Source: Photobacterium gaetbulicola Gung47
Lineage (GTDB): Bacteria > Pseudomonadota > Gammaproteobacteria > Enterobacterales > Vibrionaceae
Direction: 5' to 3'
DNA: 64,000 nucleotides
NCBI GenBank assembly: GCA_000940995.1
Contig: CP005974.1
Location: 372,001-436,000 of the forward strand
Part shown: positions 33,733 through 42,773 of the stretch, in pieces
How the letters are laid out: each line of letters opens with the position of its first letter
Numbering within the stretch: the stretch's first letter is position 1
Notes under the pieces: generated by a model
Seen by the model: the letters and a program-made list of their open reading frames with translations, nothing else
Told to the model about the DNA's origin: nothing
Database searches by the model: none
Translations under genes and position numbers: made by a program

Positions 33733-35223
33733 TTACTCGCTGGCGATGATAGCCAGTGGCCAGCCCATGTCACTTTGGCGGGTGGCTTCTTGCTGTAGCT
33801 CGGCATCGGTCAGCGGGTTGGCGGCCAGCCAGCTAGCCGGCAGAGTCAGGCTCAGGGCGTTGTCATCGGCCTTGAGCGTGAACGGCGGTTGGTGGCTGCT
33901 ATCGCGGCGGTGGCACAAAATCACTGCCAGACGCAGCAGGCGCAGCAGGCGCGTGGCACTTTGCGCCGACAGGGCATGTTGCTCCGGCAGGCTGGTCAGG
34001 TTTTCGCGGTAACGGCGCAGCAGCTCAGCAATCAGGTGCTTCTGGGCGCGGGTAAAACCGGGCAGATCACTATGGTGGATCAGGTAAGCGGCATGCTCGC
34101 CGCTTTTCTTGAACTCAATCATGGTGCCGATTTCATGCAGGGCCGTACTGGCATCAAGCAGGTAGTGCGCTTGCGGCTCCAGGCTCCATGCAGATTGGCA
34201 GCTGCCCAGCAGGGCACGGGCGGTATCGCTGACATTGCCCGCATGGATGCTGTCGAGCTGGAAGCGGGTCTGCAGGCTCTGCAAGGTACGCTCACGGACA
34301 TCATGATGGCGCATCTGGCTCATCATCTCATACACCATGCCTTCACGCAGGGCGCCGCCAGCCAGGGTCATCGATTCGATACCCAGTGATTCGAAAATCG
34401 CAATTAGGATCGACAACCCGCTCGGGAAGACCAGGGCGCGCTCCAGGGTCAAGCCTTCGATATCGAGATCTTCCAGCCGTTCGTATTGCATGGCCTGGCG
34501 CTGCATCCGCTTGAGTTTCTGCAGGGTGATGATCTCATCCATTCCTTGCGCCAGCATGATTTCCTGCAGGGCCTGGACGGTGCCGCTGGCTCCGACGCAG
34601 GTTTGCCAGCCAAGCGTCTGGTACTGCTCAACAATCGGAGCGATGGCGGTTTTGGCGGCCGAGATAGCAGCAGCAAAGTTGGCTTCGGTGAGGTAACGGT
34701 CTTTGAAGTAACGCTCAAGCCAGGTCACACAGCCAATCTTGAGGCTGGTCAGGGCACTGGTATCAAACCCCTCGCCAATGATCACTTCGGTACTGGCTCC
34801 GCCGATATCGACCACCAGGCGTTTGCCGCAACCGCCTGAGGTATGGGCAACCCCTTGGTAGATGATCCGGGCTTCTTCCTCGCCTGGAATAATATCGACC
34901 GGGTAGCCGAGGATTGTCTCGGCTTTGGAAAGAAAGGCCTCGGCATTGACAGCGGTACGCAGTGCGGCCGTTCCGACAATACGGATGTTGCTTGCTGGTA
35001 GATCCTGCAGGCGCTCGGCAAACAGGCTAAGGCAGTCCCACCCCCGTTGCATTGCCTCAATACTCAGCTTGTTTTCGCTGTTGAGGCCAGCGGCCAGGCG
35101 GACTTTGCGCTTGATCTTGGCCAGTGTCTGGACGGTGCCTGCAACCTCCCTGACGATCCACATGTGGAAGCTGTTGGAGCCAAGGTCAATGGCGGCATAC
35201 AAGGGTGATACTGTTCTTTCCAT
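33733..35223 (-). CDS. gppA: Guanosine-5'-triphosphate,3'-diphosphate pyrophosphatase / exopolyphosphatase
   Basis: Ppx/GppA phosphatase that converts pppGpp to ppGpp and can degrade polyphosphate. The 496-residue protein has the actin-like nucleotide-binding start AAIDLGSNSFHMWIVRE, the second phosphate motif VVDIGGASTEVIIGEG, and a C-terminal HD-like helical domain (from about residue 310). It lies 15 bp after rhlB in the same direction, the same gene pair as in E. coli, which separates it from Ppx. Confidence 0.92.
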   Translation of the reverse strand: MERTVSPLYAAIDLGSNSFHMWIVREVAGTVQTLAKIKRKVRLAAGLNSENKLSIEAMQRGWDCLSLFAERLQDLPASNIRIVGTAALRTAVNAEAFLSKAETILGYPVDIIPGEEEARIIYQGVAHTSGGCGKRLVVDIGGASTEVIIGEGFDTSALTSLKIGCVTWLERYFKDRYLTEANFAAAISAAKTAIAPIVEQYQTLGWQTCVGASGTVQALQEIMLAQGMDEIITLQKLKRMQRQAMQYERLEDLDIEGLTLERALVFPSGLSILIAIFESLGIESMTLAGGALREGMVYEMMSQMRHHDVRERTLQSLQTRFQLDSIHAGNVSDTARALLGSCQSAWSLEPQAHYLLDASTALHEIGTMIEFKKSGEHAAYLIHHSDLPGFTRAQKHLIAELLRRYRENLTSLPEQHALSAQSATRLLRLLRLAVILCHRRDSSHQPPFTLKADDNALSLTLPASWLAANPLTDAELQQEATRQSDMGWPLAIIASE

Positions 35224-35238
35224 AGGTATATCTACATG

Positions 35239-36543
35239 TTACTGCTGTTTGTTCTGCGGCGGACGGCGACGGCTGCGCTGGCGTGACTGGCCTTGGCGCT
35301 GTGAACCACCACTGCGGCGGTTGCCACCTTGGCGCGGTGAACGCGGTACGCTAACTGGCGGCGGTAGATCATCTAGCAGGGCATCCGAGTCATATTTTGA
35401 CAGCGGGATAGCATGCTCGATGTAAGTTTCGATTGCCGGCAGGTTAATGGCGTATTGCTCACAGGCGAAGCTGATCGAATGGCCACTGGCGCCAGCACGG
35501 CCGGTACGGCCGATACGGTGCACATAATCTTCGGCATCGTCAGGTAGATCGTAGTTGAATACGTGGGTCACCTGAGGGATGTGCAGGCCACGGGCTGCGA
35601 CATCGGTTGCCACCAGGATATCCACTTCACCCTGGGTGAATTGTTCTAGGATGCGAACCCGCTTTTTCTGCGGCACATCGCCGGTCAGCAAGCCTACGCG
35701 GTGCTTATCAGCGGCCAGGTGGGCCCAGATGTCTTCACAGCGGTGCTTAGTATTGGCAAAGATGATGGCGCGGTCAGGCCACTCTTCTTCGATCAAGCTC
35801 TGCAGCAGGCGCATCTTTTCTTGGTTCGACGGGTAGAACAGCTCTTCCTGGATGCGATGGCCGGTCTTCTGCTCTGGCTCGACAATCACGCTTTCAGGCG
35901 AGTTCATGTGCTCGAAAGCCAGCTCTTTCACACGGTAGGACAGCGTTGCCGAGAACAGCATGTTCAAACGCTCCTGAGGCACAGGCATGCGACGGAACAA
36001 GAAACGGATGTCCTTGATAAAGCCAAGGTCGAACATGCGGTCGGCTTCGTCCAGAACCACTGCCTGGATAGAGCGTAGATCGATCACGCGCTGCTTGTAG
36101 AAATCGATGATACGGCCACAGGTACCGATCAGGATATCGACACCGGCTTCGAGAGTCTTCTGTTGTTTCTCGTAGGCTTCGCCGCCGTAGGCAAGGCCTG
36201 CCGTCAGACCGGTGCTTTCCAGCAGTGGCTTGGCGTCGTTATAAATTTGGATCGCCAGCTCACGAGTTGGTGCCATAATAATGGCACGAGGATGGTTTTG
36301 CTTACGTTCCTCTTTGGCTGGGGTTAGCAGCAAGTGGTTGAAAGTCGCGGTCAGGAAAGCCAGGGTTTTCCCTGTGCCTGTTTGAGCCTGACCAGCAATG
36401 TCACGGCCGGAGAGCACTACCGGCAATGCCAGCGCCTGGATCGGCGTACAATTATGGAAACCTTTGGTTTCCAATCCTTGTAAAACCCGAGGTTCTAAAC
36501 CCAGGTCGGCAAATTTTTGCTCTGTGATGTGAGTCGTCTTCAT
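35239..36543 (-). CDS. rhlB: ATP-dependent RNA helicase RhlB
   Basis: DEAD-box helicase of the RNA degradosome that unwinds structured RNA for RNase E and PNPase. The 434-residue protein has the Q motif (FHNCTPIQALALP), AQTGTGKT, PTRELA, DEAD in VLDEADRMFDLGF, SAT and HRIGRTGRAG. Its arginine/glutamine-rich tail (about 400-434, with RRSGGSQRQGQSRQRSRRR) is an RNA-binding extension. It is divergent from trxA and cotranscribed with gppA. Confidence 0.96.
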   Translation of the reverse strand: MKTTHITEQKFADLGLEPRVLQGLETKGFHNCTPIQALALPVVLSGRDIAGQAQTGTGKTLAFLTATFNHLLLTPAKEERKQNHPRAIIMAPTRELAIQIYNDAKPLLESTGLTAGLAYGGEAYEKQQKTLEAGVDILIGTCGRIIDFYKQRVIDLRSIQAVVLDEADRMFDLGFIKDIRFLFRRMPVPQERLNMLFSATLSYRVKELAFEHMNSPESVIVEPEQKTGHRIQEELFYPSNQEKMRLLQSLIEEEWPDRAIIFANTKHRCEDIWAHLAADKHRVGLLTGDVPQKKRVRILEQFTQGEVDILVATDVAARGLHIPQVTHVFNYDLPDDAEDYVHRIGRTGRAGASGHSISFACEQYAINLPAIETYIEHAIPLSKYDSDALLDDLPPPVSVPRSPRQGGNRRSGGSQRQGQSRQRSRRRPPQNKQQ

Positions 36544-36656
36544 TCGTATAGAATATCAGCTTAGGGTTGCAATACGAAACGGATTCCATTCAAATAGGGC
36601 ATCGATTTGCTGGTTAAAATCAAATCAGCTAACAAAATCAACCATTGGAGTGGAAG

Positions 36657-36983
36657 ATGAGCGACAAGATTGTGCAGCTAACAGACGCAAGTTTCGACAG
36701 CGATGTTATTACTGCTGCAGGCCCGGTACTAGTCGATTTTTGGGCTGAATGGTGTGGTCCTTGCAAAATGATAGCCCCAATTCTTGATGAGATCGCGGAC
36801 GAGTATGAAGGTAAGCTGACTATCGGTAAATTGAATATCGACCAAAATGCAGCAACGCCACCAAAATTCGGCATCCGTGGTATCCCAACGCTACTGCTGT
36901 TCAAGGACGGCGGTGTGGCGGCAACCAAGGTGGGTGCCCTGTCAAAGAGCCAGCTGAAAGAGTTCCTCGACGCGAACCTGTAA
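36657..36983 (+). CDS. trxA: Thioredoxin 1
   Basis: Small cytoplasmic dithiol oxidoreductase. The active site is W32-C33-G-P-C36 in FWAEWCGPCKMIAP, with the cis-proline loop GIRGIPTLLLF. ATG 36657 gives 108 residues, equal to E. coli; the frame opens four codons earlier, but the GGAGTGGAAG ribosome site lies directly before this ATG. It sits between rhlB and rho as in E. coli. Confidence 0.97.
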   Translation: MSDKIVQLTDASFDSDVITAAGPVLVDFWAEWCGPCKMIAPILDEIADEYEGKLTIGKLNIDQNAATPPKFGIRGIPTLLLFKDGGVAATKVGALSKSQLKEFLDANL

Positions 36984-37179
36984 GCAACTCTGCCTCGAAC
37001 CGTGCACAATTTCTCGTTGTGCATGGTTTGACTTGCGTCTATGCTAGACGGATGAGATCTTTAGTGCTAACTTATTGCACGTAAATTGTAATTTTGTTCA
37101 TTCCTTGACCAGCCCCATTGGTCGACTTTATCTCAATTAACATAGAACCCCAATTTTGACTGACAAGAAACCCACCACT
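36984..37179 (+). promoter_or_regulatory. rho leader region with a hairpin
   Basis: About 195 bp between trxA and rho. AACCGTGCACAA (36998-37009) pairs with TTGTGCATGGTT (37017-37028) but no U-run follows, so a rho-independent stop is unlikely. A second small dyad GACCA/TGGTC lies near 37110. In E. coli the rho leader mediates autogenous Rho-dependent attenuation; the same is possible here, but no leader peptide with a good ribosome site was found. Confidence 0.4.
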
Positions 37180-38445
37180 ATGAATCTTACTGAACTAAAG
37201 AACCAACCTATTTCTAAGTTGGTTGCGCTTGGCGAAAGCTTAGGACTGGAAAACCTGGCGCGTTTGAGAAAACAAGACATTATCTTCGCGATTCTCAAAC
37301 AGCATGCGAAAAGTGGTGAGGACATTTTTGGCGATGGTGTTCTAGAAATCCTTCAAGATGGCTTCGGCTTCCTCCGCTCTGCAGACAGTTCTTACCTCGC
37401 CGGTCCTGATGATATCTACGTTTCTCCTAGCCAAATCCGCCGTTTCAACCTTCGCACTGGTGATACTATCTCCGGCAAGATCCGCCCGCCGAAAGACGGT
37501 GAGCGCTACTTTGCGTTGCTGAAGGTTAACGAGGTTAACTACGACAAGCCTGATAACGCGCGTAACAAGATCCTGTTTGAAAACCTGACGCCGCTGCACG
37601 CCAACGAGCGTATGCGAATGGAGCGTGGTAACGGTTCGACCGAAGACATCACGGCCCGTGTACTGGACTTGGCTTCGCCAATCGGTAAAGGCCAGCGTGG
37701 TTTGATTGTTGCACCGCCGAAAGCGGGTAAAACCATGCTGCTGCAGAACATTGCCCAGAGCATTGCCTACAACCACCCAGAGTGTGAGCTGATGGTACTG
37801 CTGATCGACGAACGTCCGGAAGAAGTAACCGAGATGCAGCGCCTGGTTAAGGGTGAAGTGGTTGCATCGACCTTTGACGAGCCAGCATCACGCCACGTTC
37901 AGGTTGCTGAAATGGTGATTGAGAAGGCCAAGCGTCTGGTTGAGCACAAGAAAGACGTAGTTATCCTGCTTGACTCGATTACGCGTCTGGCCCGTGCCTA
38001 CAACACCGTGATCCCGTCATCGGGCAAGGTACTGACCGGTGGTGTCGATGCCAACGCCCTGCACCGTCCGAAGCGCTTTTTCGGTGCGGCCCGTAACGTA
38101 GAGGAGGGCGGCAGCCTGACTATCATCGCTACTGCACTGGTCGATACTGGCTCTAAGATGGATGAAGTTATCTACGAAGAGTTCAAAGGTACCGGTAACA
38201 TGGAACTGCACCTGTCTCGCAAGATCGCAGAAAAACGTGTCTTCCCGGCGATTGACTTCAACCGCTCAGGTACCCGTCGCGAAGAGCTACTGGCGAAAGC
38301 GGACGAACTGCAGAAGATGTGGATCCTGCGTAAGATTGTTCACCCAATGGGTGAAACCGATAGCATGGAGTTTTTGATCGACAAGCTATCGATGACCAAG
38401 ACCAACGACGAGTTCTTCGACGCGATGCGTCGCCAGAAGTCCTAA
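37180..38445 (+). CDS. rho: Transcription termination factor Rho
   Basis: Hexameric RNA-dependent ATPase helicase that ends transcription at rut sites. The 421 residues begin MNLTELKNQPISKLV, nearly identical to the E. coli 419-residue protein. The N-terminal RNA-binding cold-shock-like domain (about 48-125) is followed by the P-loop APPKAGKTMLLQ and the Q/R loops (LIDERPEEVTEM, SGKVLTGGVDANALHRPKRFFGAARN). The frame is open to a TTG eight codons earlier; the conserved ATG start is preferred. Confidence 0.98.
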   Translation: MNLTELKNQPISKLVALGESLGLENLARLRKQDIIFAILKQHAKSGEDIFGDGVLEILQDGFGFLRSADSSYLAGPDDIYVSPSQIRRFNLRTGDTISGKIRPPKDGERYFALLKVNEVNYDKPDNARNKILFENLTPLHANERMRMERGNGSTEDITARVLDLASPIGKGQRGLIVAPPKAGKTMLLQNIAQSIAYNHPECELMVLLIDERPEEVTEMQRLVKGEVVASTFDEPASRHVQVAEMVIEKAKRLVEHKKDVVILLDSITRLARAYNTVIPSSGKVLTGGVDANALHRPKRFFGAARNVEEGGSLTIIATALVDTGSKMDEVIYEEFKGTGNMELHLSRKIAEKRVFPAIDFNRSGTRREELLAKADELQKMWILRKIVHPMGETDSMEFLIDKLSMTKTNDEFFDAMRRQKS

Positions 38446-38470
38446 TTCGTCGCTTGACTCACAGTTTTGA

Positions 38471-38498
38471 AAAACGCCACAGCTTGTGGCGTTTTTTA
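38471..38498 (+). terminator. Rho-independent terminator of rho
   Basis: AAAACGCCACA-GCT-TGTGGCGTTTT stem followed by TTATTTTT, 26 bp after the stop codon. Confidence 0.9.
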
Positions 38499-38655
38499 TT
38501 TTTGGTACACTAAAACTCTAATTGATCGTTGTTCGATTGCGGCTTTGCTGGTAATTGCCCCCGATAGTTCGATATACTGTGTTTGTTATCAACTTGTGAC
38601 TATGGATCAGGATGATCCGGATAACCGACATATCTTTTTTCACCAAGGAGGTGAC

Positions 38656-39687
38656 ATGCGACTAGGAAAGTGCATGCAGATAGGTTTGCTGGCTGTAGGG
38701 ATGATAGCAGCCCAGGCCACGGCCCAGATAGCCATTCAGCCAACCGAAATTTCCCAACAGGACGTTGAGCATATTCAGGCTTCCCTGCAAGTTAAAAACC
38801 GGGTATCGGCCCTGCGACAATACTATGACAGCAGTGATTTTGCCCTGTTGGAATCCCACCTGTCCCCATTGCCTCCCCTCCAGCAAGAAGCGGTGCGCAG
38901 CCAGTTGATTGATTATGCTATCGGCTATGCAGCAAAGCCCGATGGATTGGATCAGGCCAAGGCGGACTGGCTTGAGGCCCAGGCGGCTCGGATGCCGGTT
39001 TTCAATGTGGTCGAGCAGGGTGATGGCTACCTGGTGACCAAATCCGCCTTCCATTATGGCGCCAAGGCGCGCAGTCTGGTGATCCGCTGGCAGCAGCAGT
39101 TGCTGGCCCAGCAGATGCTGGAACAAGCCGAAGACGGGAAGCTGCAGCTGTCACAGTGGCTGGTCGGGGATATCCAGGCCCAGGCGTTCCGGCGTGATAT
39201 TTTTCTGGCCCACCTGCCCGAATTGTCAGAGGCTGCCGTCGAGGTGCTGGCCGGGCAGTTTACCTCGGACAGCAAGCTGGTTTGGCTGCCAGATAACGCG
39301 GTGATTGCGGCCCTTGCCGCGGCGTCGGGGGATGAGGGGGTCTACCATTTGCTGTGGCGCCGCCGCAGCGATCAATACAGTCTGGCCGAGCTAAACCGAT
39401 TGGCCGGTTTGGCACCGCAACCCGCCGCGACCAAGCAGCTGATGGCCGCAACCATCAACCCGACCCTGAAGCTTCAGGCCTACCGCGCGCTGATCACTCT
39501 CAAGCCGTTGCCCGTGGCTGCCAGGGACTTTCTCAGCGATAAGCTGAGCGAAGTGGATGACGGTGAGCTGGTGGCCACCGAGCTGGCCCGCAGCGGTTAT
39601 CTCGAGTGGCTCGAGCAGTTGGCCTCGGCCAGCCGTAGCCAGGTGCTGCAGAAGAACTTCCGCTCGGCACTTGCCACGCTGCCCTGA
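38656..39687 (+). CDS. Predicted periplasmic helical-repeat protein of unknown function
   Basis: A 343-residue exported protein: ATG 38656 has an excellent AAGGAGGTGAC site and starts a signal peptide (MRLGKCMQIGLLAVGMIAAQATAQ). The mature protein is rich in Ala/Leu/Gln amphipathic helices that look like HEAT-type repeats (for example LPDNAVIAALAAASGDEGVYHLLWRR and INPTLKLQAYRALITLKPLPVAARDFL). No catalytic motif is visible and no named family is recognised. The same frame is open far upstream into the rho terminator, which I disregard. It appears to be a single gene with its own promoter. Confidence 0.72.
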   Translation: MRLGKCMQIGLLAVGMIAAQATAQIAIQPTEISQQDVEHIQASLQVKNRVSALRQYYDSSDFALLESHLSPLPPLQQEAVRSQLIDYAIGYAAKPDGLDQAKADWLEAQAARMPVFNVVEQGDGYLVTKSAFHYGAKARSLVIRWQQQLLAQQMLEQAEDGKLQLSQWLVGDIQAQAFRRDIFLAHLPELSEAAVEVLAGQFTSDSKLVWLPDNAVIAALAAASGDEGVYHLLWRRRSDQYSLAELNRLAGLAPQPAATKQLMAATINPTLKLQAYRALITLKPLPVAARDFLSDKLSEVDDGELVATELARSGYLEWLEQLASASRSQVLQKNFRSALATLP

Positions 39688-39796
39688 ATAGCCGGCTTTG
39701 GTCTGCCGGTAAGGTCGGGGCGGGATCGCAGTGGTCGGATTTTCCGCTGTCCTACCGTTAACAAGTCGTTATAATGTTTTGATAATGATTATTTGT

Positions 39797-39828
39797 ACCC
39801 GGTGACTGAAGCCAGCACCGGGTGCTGG
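39797..39828 (+). promoter_or_regulatory. ubiD leader with two mutually exclusive hairpins
   Basis: ACCCGGTG (39797-39804) pairs with CACCGGGT (39816-39823); alternatively CCAGCAC (39812-39818) pairs with GTGCTGG (39822-39828). Both stems are perfect and cannot coexist. They lie 30-60 bases before the ubiD start and downstream of a TATAAT-like -10 box at about 39770-39775. A regulatory switch is possible, but no U-run or leader peptide is evident. Confidence 0.35.
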
Positions 39829-39857
39829 TGTATTTAGGATAGGTAACCGCGAAACCG

Positions 39858-41714
39858 ATGAAGTTCAAGGATCTGCGAGAGTTTATTGACTATCTGGAGC
39901 AACAGGGTGAGCTCAAGCGCATCAAGCAGCCGGTTGACCCGGATCAGGAGATCACCGAAATCTGTGATCGCACCCTGCGTGCCGGCGGGCCAGCGCTGTT
40001 GTTCGAAAACCCGGTAGGCTACGACGTCCCGGTACTGGCGAATCTTTTCGGTACGCCGGGCCGGGTGGCAATGGGAATGGGGCGGACCGATGTCCGTGAA
40101 CTGCGAGAGGTTGGTAAGTTGTTGGCTTACCTCAAGGAGCCCGAGCCGCCGAAAGGCTTCCGTGAAGCGCTGGATAAACTTCCGGTATTTAAGCAAGTGC
40201 TCAATATGCCGGTCAAGCGGCTGCGCAGTGCGCCGTGTCAGGACATCGTCTGGCAGGGTGATGAGGTCGATTTGGACAAAATTCCGGTGATGAGCTGTTG
40301 GCCTGGTGATGTGGCACCGCTGCTGACCTGGGGCCTGACCATTACTAAGGGACCGAACAAAAAGCGCCAGAACCTAGGGATTTACCGCCAGCAGAAAATT
40401 GGCAAGAACAAAATCATCATGCGCTGGTTGGCCCACCGTGGCGGGGCGCTGGATCTGCGCGACTGGATGGAAGCCCATCCGGGCAAGCCTTTCCCGGTGA
40501 GCGTGGCGTTCGGTGCCGATCCGGCAACGATTCTCGGTGCGGTGACCCCGATCCCCGATACCTTGTCCGAGTATGCTTTTGCTGGCCTGTTGCGCGGCCG
40601 CAAGAGCGAAGTGGTCAAGAGCCTGAGTAATGATCTGGAAGTACCAGCCAGTGCGGAGATCGTGCTGGAGGGCTATATCGACCCGAACGAGTTTGCCGAC
40701 GAGGGGCCGTATGGCGACCATACCGGCTACTACAACGAGGTCGAACGCCACCATGTGTTCACCATTACCCACGTGACCATGCGCAAGGCGCCTATCTACC
40801 ACAGTACCTATACCGGCCGTCCGCCTGACGAGCCCGCGGTGCTCGGGGTGGCGCTGAACGAAGTGTTCGTGCCTATTTTGCAAAAGCAGTTCCCGGAGAT
40901 TGTCGATTTCTACCTGCCGCCTGAGGGCTGCTCTTACCGCATGGCTGTGGTGTCGATGAAGAAGCAGTACCCTGGCCATGCCAAACGGGTGATGATGGGC
41001 GTCTGGTCCTTCCTGCGCCAGTTCATGTACACCAAGTTTGTCATCGTGGTGGATGAAGATGTTGATACCCGTGACTGGGGCAGCGTGGTTGCCGCCATGA
41101 GCCGCGATATGGATCCGGTGCGAGACAGCCTGTTTATCGACCAGACCCCGATCGACTCGCTGGACTTCGCCTCGCCGGTGGTAGGACTTGGCTCCAAGAT
41201 GGGCCTGGATGCAACCCGCAAGTGGGATGCGGAAACCGCCAATGCTGTGGCTTATCCCCGTCCGCAAGCCGAGCTGAATCACCACGCCTTGGAGCAGGAA
41301 ATTAAGCAGCTCCCGGCGGTGATTGATTGTTACCTGCCGTCGACCGCAGAGTTTGCTGGCGTGGCGATTGTGACTATCAACAAGGACCAAGTGGGTCAGG
41401 CATTGCCGGTGATGGATAGCATCTGGACGGTGCTGGCTGGCAAAACCGACACCAAGTTCATCATTGTCTGCGACGGGGATGTGAATGCCCGCGACTGGAA
41501 TGATGTGATCTGGGCGGTGACCACCCGGATGGATCCGAGCCGTGATACCCTGATGGTCAACCAAGGTGCAGAGCACGGTGCCAGAATTGGCCTCGATGCC
41601 ACCAACAAACTGCCGGGCGAGGCTTCTCGAGAGTGGGGGACGCCTATCGTCAAGTCGCCAGAGGTGGTTGCCAAAGTCGATGCCATCTGGGACGAACTGG
41701 GGATCCTGGGTTAA
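39858..41714 (+). CDS. ubiD: 4-hydroxy-3-polyprenylbenzoate decarboxylase UbiD, with duplicated C-terminal domain
   Basis: Prenylated-FMN-dependent decarboxylase of ubiquinone synthesis. At 618 residues it is about 120 longer than E. coli UbiD (497). The core has the family signatures EGPYGDHTGYYN and the prFMN/metal-binding stretch near 170-240. The extra length is an internal repeat: a block of about 75-130 residues ending in TKFVIVVDEDVDTRDW (near 392) recurs from about 492 and ends in TKFIIVCDGDVNARDW (near 532); the second copy carries the usual UbiD C-terminus (WDELGILG). I recall long UbiD proteins from other vibrios, so this is probably a lineage trait and not an assembly error. ferredoxin and fre follow. 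Confidence 0.93.
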   Translation: MKFKDLREFIDYLEQQGELKRIKQPVDPDQEITEICDRTLRAGGPALLFENPVGYDVPVLANLFGTPGRVAMGMGRTDVRELREVGKLLAYLKEPEPPKGFREALDKLPVFKQVLNMPVKRLRSAPCQDIVWQGDEVDLDKIPVMSCWPGDVAPLLTWGLTITKGPNKKRQNLGIYRQQKIGKNKIIMRWLAHRGGALDLRDWMEAHPGKPFPVSVAFGADPATILGAVTPIPDTLSEYAFAGLLRGRKSEVVKSLSNDLEVPASAEIVLEGYIDPNEFADEGPYGDHTGYYNEVERHHVFTITHVTMRKAPIYHSTYTGRPPDEPAVLGVALNEVFVPILQKQFPEIVDFYLPPEGCSYRMAVVSMKKQYPGHAKRVMMGVWSFLRQFMYTKFVIVVDEDVDTRDWGSVVAAMSRDMDPVRDSLFIDQTPIDSLDFASPVVGLGSKMGLDATRKWDAETANAVAYPRPQAELNHHALEQEIKQLPAVIDCYLPSTAEFAGVAIVTINKDQVGQALPVMDSIWTVLAGKTDTKFIIVCDGDVNARDWNDVIWAVTTRMDPSRDTLMVNQGAEHGARIGLDATNKLPGEASREWGTPIVKSPEVVAKVDAIWDELGILG

Positions 41715-41789
41715 CCTGTGACTAAACTCAGCCGTAAACCAAGTTAGATCGCAAAGCTCGGCGCGTGAGCCGGGCATGAGAAAATAAAT

Positions 41790-42053
41790 ATGTACCAAGT
41801 CCGCCTGCTGCCTCATGATGTGACGTTTGCCACCGACGGCGAACAAACCGTGCTTGAGGCCGCGCTCAACGCAGGCATTGCCTTTCCCAACCGCTGCCAG
41901 GTTGGTGCCTGTGCCATGTGCATGTGCCGCAAGCAGCAGGGGGAGATCCGCTATCAGCTCGAGCCTATGCTCACCGAGAAGGAGCAGGCCGAAGGCTGGA
42001 TCTTTGCGTGTCAGGCAATGGCAACGAGTGATTTGGTACTCCAGCTAGATTAG
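41790..42053 (+). CDS. Plant-type 2Fe-2S ferredoxin domain protein
   Basis: An 87-residue electron carrier with the plant-type cluster ligands C36-x4-C41-x2-C44 and C74 (RCQVGACAMCMC...FACQA). It resembles the ferredoxin domain that is fused to a Fre-like reductase domain in AscD-type (CDP-6-deoxy-glucoseen) reductases. The reductase gene fre begins nine bases later, so the pair looks like a split version of that fused enzyme and probably passes electrons from NAD(P)H through flavin to this cluster. The acceptor is unknown. The ribosome site is weak. Confidence 0.88.
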   Translation: MYQVRLLPHDVTFATDGEQTVLEAALNAGIAFPNRCQVGACAMCMCRKQQGEIRYQLEPMLTEKEQAEGWIFACQAMATSDLVLQLD

Positions 42054-42062
42054 AGGAAGCAA

Positions 42063-42773
42063 ATGTCCATCAAATGCGAAGTAATATCTGTCGAGCCGCT
42101 GGCGTGCAATACCCACCGTATTTTGCTACGTCCGGAAACCCCCATTGAATTCAAGGCTGGTCAGTACCTGCTGGCGGTGATGGGCGAGAAGGACAAGCGT
42201 CCGTTTTCGATTGCCAGCAGTCCGTGCCGGGAAAGGGAGCTGGAGCTGCACATTGGTGCTGCCGAGCATAACCCTTATGCCATCGAGGTGGTCGAGAACA
42301 TGAAAGCCGCGCTGAAGGCGGGCACGCCGGTTGATATCGAAGCGCCGCACGGTGAGGCCTGGGTGCGCGAAGACAGTGACAAGCCGTTACTGCTGATTGC
42401 CGGCGGAACGGGCTTTTCCTATGTGCGTAGTATCCTGGATAACTGCCTGAGCCGCGGTGTTCACCAGCCGATCTTCGTGTACTGGGGCGGGCGCGATGAA
42501 TGCCAGCTCTATGCCAACGACGAGCTTAAGGCCCTGGCTGCCAAGCATGGCAACCTGACCTATGTTCCGGTTGTTGAAACGGCGCCGGCTAACTGGCAGG
42601 GCAAGGTGGGCAACGTGCTTGAGGCTGTCTGCGATGATTTCGTCAGCCTGTCGGCCTATGACATCTATCTCTGCGGCCGGTTCGAAATGGCTGGCGCAGC
42701 GCGTGAGCTGTTCTCTGCCGAGAAAGGGGCCGAGCGCGATCGTATGTTTGCCGATGCGTTTTCATTCATCTAA
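42063..42773 (+). CDS. fre: NAD(P)H-flavin reductase
   Basis: FNR-type reductase of 236 residues that reduces free flavins (or a partner iron-sulfur protein) with NAD(P)H. The flavin motif RPFSIASSP and the nucleotide motif LLIAGGTGFSYVRSIL are clear, as is the C-terminal YLCGRFEMAGAARELF. An AGAGGAAG ribosome site precedes ATG 42063. In E. coli fre follows ubiD directly; here the ferredoxin gene is placed between. In luminous relatives LuxG is a homologue. Confidence 0.93.
   Translation: MSIKCEVISVEPLACNTHRILLRPETPIEFKAGQYLLAVMGEKDKRPFSIASSPCRERELELHIGAAEHNPYAIEVVENMKAALKAGTPVDIEAPHGEAWVREDSDKPLLLIAGGTGFSYVRSILDNCLSRGVHQPIFVYWGGRDECQLYANDELKALAAKHGNLTYVPVVETAPANWQGKVGNVLEAVCDDFVSLSAYDIYLCGRFEMAGAARELFSAEKGAERDRMFADAFSFI

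Noticed and set aside
36998..37028. Hairpin after trxA as a rho-independent terminator
   Set aside because: Good stem, but no U-run follows; it is noted only as part of the rho leader.
37156..37179. Upstream TTG start for rho (eight extra codons)
   Set aside because: The conserved protein begins MNLTELKN; the extra codons are not conserved and lack a ribosome site.
39781..39799. GATAATGATTATTTG, partly like a Fur box, before ubiD
   Set aside because: Only the first half matches the 19-bp consensus, and AT-rich promoters often show such half-matches; ubiD is not a known Fur target.
40374..41846. 490-codon open frame on the minus strand opposite ubiD
   Set aside because: It is a shadow of the ubiD codons: histidine/arginine-rich, no ribosome site, and the plus-strand frame is an unambiguous UbiD.
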